Positions 16,237-24,198 of a DNA stretch of 41,856 bases are shown piece after piece. Below the pieces are notes generated by a model. It had not been told where the DNA came from. It saw only the letters and a program-made list of their open reading frames with translations, and did not search any database. The stretch covers positions 1-41,856 of the forward strand of contig JACKPL010000013.1 of assembly GCA_024233545.1 (NCBI GenBank). Direction: 5' to 3'. Position 1 is the stretch's first letter. Each line of letters opens with the position of its first letter. The position numbers were made by a program, and so were the translations under genes. The DNA comes from a bacterium. GTDB taxonomy: Bacteria > Auribacterota > Auribacteria > Auribacterales > Auribacteraceae.

Positions 16237-17214
16237 ATGGAAATATCTATAGGAAATGTGAAGATAAAAAACCCGTTTTTTGCCGCTCCGTTATGCGCAG
16301 TAAGCGATTTGCCGTACCGGCTCCTCGTACGCGAACACGGATGCGGATTGGCTTGGACTGAAATGACCATGGCGCGCGGACTGGTTGAAGGAAACAAAAA
16401 AACCGTCGACTATTTCCGTTCCTGCGACGCCGATAAGCCGCTGGTGATGCAGTTGGGAGGCGGCGAACCGGACATCATGGGGCCTGCCGCTGAAATAGCC
16501 GAACAAATGGGCGCAGATTTTATCGACGTCAACTGCGGATGCCCCGTACCGAAAATGATCAAGCGCGATTATGGAGCAGGACTGCTGAAAAACCCGCCGC
16601 TTATCGGGCAGATTGTCCGCGACATAAGAAAGCGCGTGCGTGTGCCGGTGATGGTCAAGATTCGCGCCGGATTCACCAAGACATCCGCAAATGCCGCCGA
16701 AGTAGCGAAAATCGCTGAAGATGCAGGCGCGCACGCAATCACGGTACACGGACGGTTCCGCGATGAATTTTTCAAGGGGCATTCTAACTGGGAAATCATT
16801 GGAGAAGTCAAGAAAGCAGTGTCCATACCGGTTATCGGCAACGGCGATATCGTATCGCACGAAGACGCACAGCGTATGATGAACGAAACCGGATGCGACG
16901 CCGTCATGGTCGGGCGCGGCACATTCGGCAGGCCGTGGATATTCCGCGATTTGGTGCACCAGCGGCACGTTCCGGTTACCTCTCAAGAATGGATTGATAC
17001 GGTTGCGCGGCATGTCAGCCTGATGATCGATCATTACGGCGAACGGGTAGCATTTTTAAAACTGCGCAGTATTCTGTGTTATTATACAAAAGGGTTGAAG
17101 AATGTGCGTGAAATACGCAAAAAAATATCTAAATTAGAGAGCTTTGAAGATTATGTTCCTATCCGTGATGAGCTCAACGAACTGGTGAGCCGCTGTGAGA
17201 CGGTATCGGTTTAA
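16237..17214 (+). CDS. dusB: tRNA-dihydrouridine synthase (DusB-like)
   Basis: A 325-aa flavoprotein that reduces uridines in the tRNA D-loop with FMN and NADPH. It opens with FFAAPLCAVSDLPYRLLVREHG and has QLGGGEP, then DVNCGCPVPKMIKRDYGAGLL, whose second cysteine (C102) is the expected catalytic acid. VMVKIRAGF, AITVHGR, PVIGNGDI and DAVMVGRGTFGRPWIF complete the TIM-barrel phosphate-binding set. A C-terminal helical domain binds tRNA. DusB-type (NifR3) assignment fits best, but DusA/DusC cannot be excluded by eye. GAAGGATG lies just before the ATG, and the gene is coupled to maf. Confidence 0.93.
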   Translation: MEISIGNVKIKNPFFAAPLCAVSDLPYRLLVREHGCGLAWTEMTMARGLVEGNKKTVDYFRSCDADKPLVMQLGGGEPDIMGPAAEIAEQMGADFIDVNCGCPVPKMIKRDYGAGLLKNPPLIGQIVRDIRKRVRVPVMVKIRAGFTKTSANAAEVAKIAEDAGAHAITVHGRFRDEFFKGHSNWEIIGEVKKAVSIPVIGNGDIVSHEDAQRMMNETGCDAVMVGRGTFGRPWIFRDLVHQRHVPVTSQEWIDTVARHVSLMIDHYGERVAFLKLRSILCYYTKGLKNVREIRKKISKLESFEDYVPIRDELNELVSRCETVSV

Positions 17215-17249
17215 TTGTTAACCCATAGTTTTACAGAAAGGAAAAACGT

Positions 17250-17606
17250 ATGTGTAAAAAATTGTGTGTTGTGGCAAGTCTCCTTGTAATTCTGTCAATG
17301 AGCGCGGCGCTCTATGCCGACAACTGCATGACGGAAACCGAAGAACGCGTGGGATGGGCTGGCGAAAAATTCGTGCGCGGAGCAACTAATTTAGCGTCCG
17401 GCTGGCTTGAATTTTTTGCCAAGATTGATAAAAATGTCACGGAAAAGGAGTCGGTCGAAGGAGCGGTCAATGGTGTTGCCGAAGGGCTTGTGTGGAGCGG
17501 ATACCGTACTGCGGCAGGCGCGTGCGATTTGGTGTTGTCTCCGTTCGCGGCGATCAAGCAGGATGAAAAACCGATCATTGATCCGCCGACGTTATTTGAG
17601 AAGTAA
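17250..17606 (+). CDS. Exosortase-associated-type small secreted protein (TIGR04073-like)
   Basis: A 118-aa protein with a clear signal peptide (residues 1 to about 23, ending LYADN). The mature part has EKFVRGATNLASGWLEFF, then AVNGVAEGLVWSGYRTAAG and ACDLVLSPFA. The R-G-x-x-N-x-x-x-G-W-x-E pattern and the final D-x-x-x-x-P-F block match what I know of TIGR04073, a family named for its co-occurrence with exosortase genomes. Its molecular function is unknown. GAAAGGAAAAAC precedes ATG 17250. It fits the PEP-CTERM-like protein at 6641-7495 in suggesting an exosortase-using host, although the two are 10 kb apart. Confidence 0.72.
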   Translation: MCKKLCVVASLLVILSMSAALYADNCMTETEERVGWAGEKFVRGATNLASGWLEFFAKIDKNVTEKESVEGAVNGVAEGLVWSGYRTAAGACDLVLSPFAAIKQDEKPIIDPPTLFEK

Positions 17607-17635
17607 TCGAATTTCTTTTTAATCCTTAATTATAT

Positions 17636-17670
17636 GGCGCTGTCTGTCACCTGCAGGCGGCGCCTTTTTT
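17636..17670 (+). terminator. Probable intrinsic terminator after the TIGR04073-like gene
   Basis: GGCGC (17636-17640) pairs with GCGCC (17660-17664), followed by TTTTTT (17665-17670). The inner part CCTGCAGG can also fold. The outer stem is short, so this is a moderate call. Confidence 0.5.
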
Positions 17671-17768
17671 ATTTCCCTGCTGAGCGTATTTCTTCCACAC
17701 TTTCTTATAAACATGTCATACCGATACTTATTACTCTGCATAAACTCTTTTATTGTCGCTATCCGGGT

Positions 17769-17866
17769 AAAAAAAGAGGGATAAACCGGAGTTTATCCCT
17801 TAATTTTGTGACATAAGTCTTATTAACGACTAGACACTAAAGACTTACACTGATATAGTGTGGATA
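17769..17866 (-). ncRNA. tracrRNA of the type II-C CRISPR system (5' end approximate)
   Basis: On the minus strand, 17840-17826 reads TTAGTGTCTAGTCGT, an exact 15-nt match to the anti-repeat needed to pair with the 5' part of the crRNA repeat. Downstream, a small GAC/GTC turn is followed by a perfect 9-bp stem (17777-17785 with 17792-17800; AGGGATAAA and TTTATCCCT, six-base loop). After one C comes a run of seven T on that strand, ending at 17769: an intrinsic terminator. A possible promoter is TTGACT, 18 nt, TAAGAT (-10 at 17880-17875), placing the start near 17866. The RNA is thus divergent from cas9, with the two promoters sharing about 100 nt. The terminator and anti-repeat are seen directly; the 5' end is inferred. 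Confidence 0.85.
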
Positions 17867-17909
17867 TACAACATATCTTACGCAAACGCTTATAGAGGAG
17901 TCAAGAAAA

Positions 17910-20900
17910 ATGTCAAAAAAAATACCGTATCGATTAGGAATCGATTTAGGCGCTTCTTCACTCGGCTGGTGCGTTTTAGAATTGAATAATAACGAACCAA
18001 CAAATGTGATGAACTCAGGAGTCAGGATTTTCTCAGATGGACGGGATGCCCAAACATACACCCCCTTATCGGTAAACCGAAGAGAAAAAAGAGGGCTCCG
18101 CCGGCAACGCGACAGATTTGTCGCCCGCAAAAAACAACTCATGGATTTCTTGATAGAACATAATCTAATGCCGAAAAATATCAAAGAACGCAAAGCGCTT
18201 CAAGAAATAAATCCGTATTATTTACGCGCAAAAGCCCTCGACGAAAAACTTGATTTACACAAACTTGGCAGAGCGCTGTTTCACTTAAATCAGCGGCGCG
18301 GCTTCAAAAGCAATAGAATCCAACAAAAAACCGATCCCCATGAAGCAGGTGCAACAAAACTCGGTATTCGGCAACTGAAAGACAAAATCGAAGAATGCAA
18401 TGCACGCACACTCGGCGAATATTTTTATAAACAAACAAAATTTGAAACCCCCATTAGAATCCGCCCTAAAACCGTCAAAAGCAAGAATTCATACGACATT
18501 TATCCCGAAAGAGCAATGTATGAGGACGAATTTGAACAGATATGGAATAAACAAGCTGAATTTCATTCCCTGCTCACCACTGAACTGAAAGAGCAGATCA
18601 AAAAACATATCATCTTCTATCAACGCCCGCTCAAACCGCAAGCAGTGGGAACATGTAACTTTGAGGAAGGCGAAGAAAGAGCGCCGTCCTGTTTGCGGAC
18701 ATCGCAGAGATTCCGCATCCATCAAGAGGTCAACACGCTAGAACTGAGAAGATACGACGATACCAGCCCTTGCCTTACCGCAGAACAAAAACAGAAAATA
18801 AAAGATTTTCTTCTGAACGAACCGTCCGAATTGAAAAAAGACGGCACAATAACCTTCGACAAACTGCGAAAAAAACTGGGCTTACACGAATCCACTTTTA
18901 ACCTCGAAGACGAAAAACGCAAAGAACTTAAAGGCGATAAAGTGATGAAAGATTTCTCGTCCAAAGATTACTTCGGCTCCCAATGGCTCGGGTTTTCCGA
19001 CGGCCTGCGCGACGAAATCATCCTGCGCCTTTTAGAAGAAACCTACGAACAAAAAATTATTCTAGGGCTGATAGAAACCTATTCCGTATCGCCAGAAAAC
19101 GCGCAAAGAATATCCGATTACCGCCTGCCGGACGGATACTCGCGTCTGAGTGTAAAGGCAATGCAAAAGATTCTGCCGTTCTTGGAAGCCGGACAACTAT
19201 ACAGCGACGCCTGCCGGACAGCCGGATACCATCATTCCGATTTTCGCCCCGGCGAAAAGCTCGACCGGCTCCCCTATTACGGCGAGGCATTGCCGAAACG
19301 AGTTATCGGCGGCACGTTCGAACTTAAAGACAAGCCGCAGGATAACGCGCCGACAGCACAATACGAAAAATATTACGGCAAAATCAATAATCCCACCGTT
19401 CATGTCGGGCTTAACCAATTGCGCAAACTCGTCAACAGCCTCATCGATACCTACGGGCACCCTGCCGAGATTGTCGTAGAACTCGCCCGCGAACTTAAAT
19501 TGAACAATGAACAACGCGAGAAAATAAAAAAAGAACAAGCTGAAAATAAAAAACGCAACGAGAGAATCAATGAAATTCTCCGTGAAAACGGCATTTCCGA
19601 AACATACCAAAACCGCCTGCGCTATAAACTGTGGGAAGAACTCGCCAAGGAACCTGAAAAAAGATGCTGTCCGTTTTCCGGCAGGCAAATCAGCATAACG
19701 GACATGTTCTCGCATGAATTCGAAATAGAACACCTCATCCCCTTTTCGTTGTCATTCGACGACAGCCCCGCCAATAAAACGCTGTCTTACCGACAGGCGA
19801 ATAGGGACAAAGGCAACCGAACGCCACACGAAGCGTTCGGTCATAATCCGGCAGGGTATGACTGGCAGGAGATCGAAGCACGTGCGGAAAACTTGCCCGC
19901 AAACAAAAAATGGCGGTTCCAATCGAATGCCATGGAAAAAATTAAAGGAACCGGCAACGACATTATCGCCCGCCAAATCCACGATACGCAATATTTATCG
20001 CGTACAGCAAAAGAATATCTCGCACACATCTGCGATCCGAATAAAGTGTGGGTCATTCCGGGACGTTTAACCGCTCTGCTCCGCGACAAATGGGGCGTCA
20101 ACCTCAATGCATTGTTAAACCAAGGCCCGAATGAGAAAGACCGCCTCGACAACCGCCATCACGCCATCGACGCGTTTGTCGCCGCATGCACAACACCCCG
20201 CAACCTCGAACTTATATCTCTTGCCTCAGCCAACTCGTTCACCGACAGGCTCATTGCGCATATGCCGCCGCCAATGAAAAATTTTGATACGCACGGCAGA
20301 GAAAAATTAAAACAATTGCTCGTATCAATGGTCATTTCACATAAACCCGACCATAAAGGAGCGGAACAAGCAGTCAAACGGCACAGCACCACCGGCGAAC
20401 TGCATCAGGAAACCGCATACGGATTTGTCAGAGAGGAAGATGACAAAATCGTCCTTACCGTACGCAAACCGCTCGGCGCACTATTTGACAAGGACATCAA
20501 AAAACTGAAAAAGAATATTGAATCAATCCGCGACCCGAAGATTAAAGAAGACTTGCTTAATAAAATTTTGCCTGAACTCGACATCGAAAAACTCAAAGGA
20601 GCAATCGAAGAATATGCACAAGAAAACAATGTCAAGCGTGTACGAATTCTTGACGAACGCTCAAAAAGCGTTGTGTTTTCGGTTAAAAACAAATACGGCA
20701 AACCGAAATGGTTCGCCTACGGCAACAATTACTGCGCAGACATTTACTGTCCTCTTGCACCTGTACCGAAATGGGAATGCGAAGTTATTCCGGCTTACTG
20801 CGCGCACCAACCTAACTTTATTCCCCAATGGCGCAAAAAGTATCCTGCCGCCAAACTGGTGATGCGTCTTTTTCAGAACGATATGGTTGCGTATGAAGAA

Positions 20901-21104
20901 AACGGAGAAACCGTCTACGCACGAGTTGAATATTTTTCTTCTTCAAATAATAAAATTGCATTTCTAAAAGATACTATTGCGAAACTAAAAGATAAACAAA
21001 ATACCGCCCGTTCGCCAAAATGGATGCAACAGAGAAGAATGCGCAGAATAGCGGTAGATATGTTAGGCAGAGTAAAAGACCCGCTGAAGAAAAGGAACCG
21101 GTAA
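17910..21104 (+). CDS. cas9: CRISPR-associated endonuclease Cas9, type II-C
   Basis: A 1064-aa RNA-guided DNA nuclease. RuvC-I is RLGIDLGASSLGW (catalytic D12). The arginine-rich bridge helix is RREKRGLRRQRDRFVARKK (about 57-75). RuvC-II is EIVVELARELK (E524). HNH is EFEIEHLIPFS (H608), with N622 and N631 at the same spacing as the active-site asparagines of other Cas9s. RuvC-III is NRHHAIDAFVAACT (H751, D754). All catalytic residues are intact, so it should cut both strands. Its compact length and the cas1-cas2-only neighbourhood (no csn2 or cas4) place it in II-C. GAGGAG lies about 9 nt before ATG 17910. cas1 follows after one nucleotide. The PAM cannot be read from the sequence. Confidence 0.97.
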   Translation: MSKKIPYRLGIDLGASSLGWCVLELNNNEPTNVMNSGVRIFSDGRDAQTYTPLSVNRREKRGLRRQRDRFVARKKQLMDFLIEHNLMPKNIKERKALQEINPYYLRAKALDEKLDLHKLGRALFHLNQRRGFKSNRIQQKTDPHEAGATKLGIRQLKDKIEECNARTLGEYFYKQTKFETPIRIRPKTVKSKNSYDIYPERAMYEDEFEQIWNKQAEFHSLLTTELKEQIKKHIIFYQRPLKPQAVGTCNFEEGEERAPSCLRTSQRFRIHQEVNTLELRRYDDTSPCLTAEQKQKIKDFLLNEPSELKKDGTITFDKLRKKLGLHESTFNLEDEKRKELKGDKVMKDFSSKDYFGSQWLGFSDGLRDEIILRLLEETYEQKIILGLIETYSVSPENAQRISDYRLPDGYSRLSVKAMQKILPFLEAGQLYSDACRTAGYHHSDFRPGEKLDRLPYYGEALPKRVIGGTFELKDKPQDNAPTAQYEKYYGKINNPTVHVGLNQLRKLVNSLIDTYGHPAEIVVELARELKLNNEQREKIKKEQAENKKRNERINEILRENGISETYQNRLRYKLWEELAKEPEKRCCPFSGRQISITDMFSHEFEIEHLIPFSLSFDDSPANKTLSYRQANRDKGNRTPHEAFGHNPAGYDWQEIEARAENLPANKKWRFQSNAMEKIKGTGNDIIARQIHDTQYLSRTAKEYLAHICDPNKVWVIPGRLTALLRDKWGVNLNALLNQGPNEKDRLDNRHHAIDAFVAACTTPRNLELISLASANSFTDRLIAHMPPPMKNFDTHGREKLKQLLVSMVISHKPDHKGAEQAVKRHSTTGELHQETAYGFVREEDDKIVLTVRKPLGALFDKDIKKLKKNIESIRDPKIKEDLLNKILPELDIEKLKGAIEEYAQENNVKRVRILDERSKSVVFSVKNKYGKPKWFAYGNNYCADIYCPLAPVPKWECEVIPAYCAHQPNFIPQWRKKYPAAKLVMRLFQNDMVAYEENGETVYARVEYFSSSNNKIAFLKDTIAKLKDKQNTARSPKWMQQRRMRRIAVDMLGRVKDPLKKRNR

Positions 21105-21105
21105 C

Positions 21106-21999
21106 ATGTCGATTCTTGAAATAGCGCAGGATAACCGGTTTGTCAGCGTTGAGCGCGGTTTTTTGGTAATCAGCCACCACCGCGAAGAACTGGGCAGAAT
21201 ACCACTCGACATGCTCGACGCAGTCATCGTTACCGGACACGGCATAACCTATTCCAACAACGCGCTTCTCAAACTCTGCCAGCATGATGTGCCGGTTATT
21301 ATATGCGGTGAAAATTATCATCCCGCCGGCATAGTAACCGGCATGGCGCTTCATTATAAACAGACCGAACGGCTTGAATATCAGATTGCCGCCGGCAAAC
21401 CGCTCAAGAAACAGTTATGGAAAACCATTGTCCAGCACAAAATCCGCCATCAAATGTATGCGCTGGAACGCGCAGGAAAACATTCGAAAAGTTTTGAGAC
21501 ATTACTAAACAAAGTACGTTCCGGCGACCCCGACAATATTGAAGCGCAGGCGGCGCAGAGATATTGGAAACGCCTGTTCGGCACAGGGTTTAACCGCGAC
21601 CCGAACGAAAACGGCATCAACGCCTTTCTGAATTACGGGTATGCCGTCATACGCGGAGCGGTTGCACGGTTCACCGTAGGATCGGGGCTTCACCCTTCCA
21701 TCGGCATTCATCACCACAATAAACTAAACGCTTTCTGCCTTGTCGACGATTTGATGGAACCGTTCAGGCCGCTCGTTGACAGAACCGTTTTTGCACTTTT
21801 CGCCCCGCATTTCAGCCACACTGAACTCACCCTCACGCCGGACTATAAAAAACAGTTAGCCGGAATTCTTGAACGCCCGATATATACTGCAGGGGAAGAA
21901 TCTACCGTAAATAACGGCATTCAAAAATTTGTATGGTCCTATGTTGAATCGCTGAGCAGTGGCAAATGCCTTCTGCTGGAGTTTGAAGAAAAAGAATGA
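21106..21999 (+). CDS. cas1: CRISPR integrase subunit Cas1
   Basis: A 297-aa protein forming the spacer-integration complex with Cas2. The metal-binding residues are placed as expected: E146 in DNIEAQAAQRYW, His in GIHHHNKLNAF (H202/H203) and E218 in LVDDLMEPFRPLVD. The N-terminal beta domain ends in the GHGITYSNNALLKLCQHDVPVI block typical of type II Cas1. It begins one nucleotide after cas9 and overlaps cas2 by 4 nt, so the three cas genes form one operon. The intact active site suggests the system could still acquire spacers. Confidence 0.96.
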   Translation: MSILEIAQDNRFVSVERGFLVISHHREELGRIPLDMLDAVIVTGHGITYSNNALLKLCQHDVPVIICGENYHPAGIVTGMALHYKQTERLEYQIAAGKPLKKQLWKTIVQHKIRHQMYALERAGKHSKSFETLLNKVRSGDPDNIEAQAAQRYWKRLFGTGFNRDPNENGINAFLNYGYAVIRGAVARFTVGSGLHPSIGIHHHNKLNAFCLVDDLMEPFRPLVDRTVFALFAPHFSHTELTLTPDYKKQLAGILERPIYTAGEESTVNNGIQKFVWSYVESLSSGKCLLLEFEEKE

Positions 22000-22349
22000 A
22001 CAACGGGACACCTAACATTTTAGACATCAGCGGATACCGGCTTATGTGGATGGTTGTTATGTTCGACCTGCCGGTCGGCACAAGACAAGAACGAAAAGCC
22101 GCCACCAAATTCAGGCAGGCGCTCCTTGATATGGGATTCGAAATGTCGCAGTTTTCCGTCTATTTCAGATTTTGCGGAACAAAAGAAAAAACCGAAAAAT
22201 TTGTCAGGAAAGTTCGTGAAAAAGCCCCGCCTATGGGAAGTATCAGTATTCTTTTTTTCACCGACCGGCAATTTTCCAACATTATTACCATCTATAATAG
22301 AAAGCCTATCAATAATCCTGAAAAACCACAACAATACCTGCTTTTTTAA
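21996..22349 (+). CDS. cas2: CRISPR-associated protein Cas2
   Basis: A 117-aa protein, slightly longer than many Cas2 proteins because of about 12 extra N-terminal residues. The ferredoxin-like fold starts at MWMVVMFDLPVGTRQERKAATKF, where the Asp of MFDLP is the usual conserved acidic residue. MGFEMSQFSVYFRFCG and ISILFFTDRQFSNIITIY complete the core. The start overlaps the cas1 stop (ATGA). It ends 71 nt before the first CRISPR repeat, with a hairpin between. Confidence 0.95.
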   Translation: MNNGTPNILDISGYRLMWMVVMFDLPVGTRQERKAATKFRQALLDMGFEMSQFSVYFRFCGTKEKTEKFVRKVREKAPPMGSISILFFTDRQFSNIITIYNRKPINNPEKPQQYLLF

Positions 22350-22384
22350 AAGAAAAACACCGTTTTATTGGCGCACAAAAGAAA

Positions 22385-22411
22385 ATAACCCCCTTATAAT
22401 AAGGGGGTTAT
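22385..22411 (-). terminator. Hairpin between cas2 and the array, likely pre-crRNA terminator
   Basis: A perfect 11-bp stem ATAACCCCCTT / AAGGGGGTTAT (22385-22395 and 22401-22411) has a five-base loop. On the minus strand it is followed by a T-rich tract, TTTTCTTTT, so it would stop leftward transcription coming out of the array; on the plus strand no T-run follows. It begins 9 nt beyond the first repeat. Confidence 0.75.
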
Positions 22412-22420
22412 CCATATGCT

Positions 22421-23706
22421 ATTATAGCATATTAAAAATTAGTGTCTAGTCGTAACGCACGAGATGGGTTGGTGTTCAACACGGAAATTATAGCATATTA
22501 AAAATTAGTGTCTAGTCGTAACAGTAAACGATGAGATAATTGACAACGTTTATTATAGCATATTAAAAATTAGTGTCTAGTCGTAACCGTACGCATAAAA
22601 AAGGAGAACACCATGTCATTATAGCATATTAAAAATTAGTGTCTAGTCGTAACTGGATCGCCTTGCGATTTTTCAATAATATCATTATAGCATATTAAAA
22701 ATTAGTGTCTAGTCGTAACAATCAAGGGGCAATCGATGAGCGAAATATAATTATAGCATATTAAAAATTAGTGTCTAGTCGTAACTAATACAACGATGGT
22801 TTCGTCATTACTGATATTATAGCATATTAAAAATTAGTGTCTAGTCGTAACCCTTATCCAGTTCTTCTAGTTTGTCCAGTCATTATAGCATATTAAAAAT
22901 TAGTGTCTAGTCGTAACCCTTCCCGGTGTACATCTTCACCAATATATATTATAGCATATTAAAAATTAGTATCTAGTCGTAACGAGATGGAAACTCTAAT
23001 GGTTTTTCTAATAATTATAGCATATTAAAAATTAGTGTCTAGTCGTAACAGCATTATAGCTCACCTTGCAAACGAGATAATTATAGCATATTAAAAATTA
23101 GTGTCTAGTCGTAACTCAACCGAAACTCACCAACTCAAAGAGGCTATTATAGCATATTAAAAATTAGTGTCTATGTACCACCGAAACTCAAACTCAAGAG
23201 GCTTTATACAATGAAACAAAATTTATAACAATTATAGCATATTAAAATTAGTGTCTAGTCGTAACGAGGATACAATGAAACAAAAATTTATAACAATTAT
23301 AGCATATTAAAAATTAGTGTCTAGTCGTAACTGACGCAGCAGCGTTACCGCTGGAAGGACAATTATAGCATATTAAAAATTAGTGTCTAGTCGTAACAAA
23401 GAATGCTGGATACACATGTGGCCAATTATAGCATATTAAAATTAGTGTCTAGTCGTAACGGAAAGGAAAAAAAAATGAAATTATAGCATATTAAAATTAG
23501 TGTCTAGTCGTAACAGAGCCTCAGCACCATCTCGATACCCCGCCATTATAGCATATTAAAATTAGTGTCAGTCGTAACCCCTGAAGACTCAGGGCAATAC
23601 ACCTGTATTATAGCATATTAAAAATTAGTGTCTAGTCGTAACGTGTTGTTGCATAATCCGATAGGTTTGAAATTATAGCATATTAAAATTAGTGTCTAGT
23701 CGTAAC
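22421..23706 (-). CRISPR. Type II-C CRISPR array: 20 repeats, 19 spacers
   Basis: The consensus repeat is 36 bp, for example 22421-22456; the plus strand begins ATTATAGCATATT and ends GTCTAGTCGTAAC. The minus strand reads GTTACGACTAG... to ...ATGCTATAAT, the usual II-C orientation, and the tracrRNA anti-repeat fits it, so I give the transcribed strand as minus. Repeats start at 22421, 22487, 22552, 22618, 22684, 22750, 22816, 22882, 22948, 23014, 23080, 23146, 23231, 23296, 23362, 23425, 23480, 23545, 23607 and 23672. Most spacers are 30 nt; exceptions are 20 nt (23460-23479), 27 nt (23398-23424) and a 57-nt composite (23174-23230). The repeat at 22948 has one substitution. Repeat 12 (23146-23173) is truncated, and five of the last eight repeats are 34-35 nt. 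Confidence 0.98.
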
Positions 23707-23878
23707 TCAAAAGGAACGGCCGCCAACTGCCCCCTGAGTTCTGCCAACTATATCGCGCGTAACGGATTGGATATGAAAGAAGACAGTTGAGCTGATGTAC
23801 TAATCACTGGGTAGCAAAGCCTTTTGGAAAATGAAATACTATTTTTCAGGAGTAGCAATGACTTGCTGTAACACATTA

Positions 23879-24189
23879 TTAGAATAAAAAATCAGGATCA
23901 GTCATGACGATAGTGTCGCCGTCCCAGTATGTTTCGTTAGAACGAGATTTAATATCATCGGATTTGACAAACCATGACATCACTCTTTTTCGGTCCGATT
24001 TCCGTACTTCAACATAGTGACGATAATATGCAGGGAATATCCCCCATAGCGGATTGCTGTATATATCAATTTGTATTTTCCATTTGCAGATACTGTGCTT
24101 CCTATGATTTTATCGCCCGACGCATAAGTCATAATACCTATCATGTATCCCGCAAACAGTATTCCCACAAAAGAGACTATTTTTTTCAT
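23879..24189 (-). pseudogene. Small secreted protein broken by a frameshift
   Basis: The frame from ATG 24189 (MKKIVSFVGILFAGYMIGIM, a signal peptide or membrane anchor) runs to a stop at 23980. A different frame continues the protein past that stop: YRHYVEVRKSDRK, then MSWFVKSDDIKSRSNETYWDG and a stop at 23879. One extra base in the run of five C on the plus strand near 24040-24044 would join both parts into about 103 residues with smooth sequence across the join. So either the gene is inactivated or the assembly lost one G/C in a homopolymer. Function is not recognised. It starts 10 nt after the stop of the 165-aa gene upstream, so the two are a pair. A shorter alternative is a genuine 69-aa protein. 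Confidence 0.6.
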
Positions 24190-24198
24190 AAGAGTTTC

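Noticed and set aside
17634..17816. 60-codon plus frame before cas9
   Set aside because: It runs through the terminator of the TIGR04073-like gene and through the tracrRNA terminator stem, and has no ribosome binding site.
22421..23706. Spacers targeting genes within this window
   Set aside because: Reading the spacers against the window I noticed no matching stretch outside the array; similarity to ribosome binding sites is too short to count.
23707..23878. Continuation of the array or a leader on the right side
   Set aside because: No further repeat copy is found after 23706, and the sequence shows no clear leader-like AT tract.
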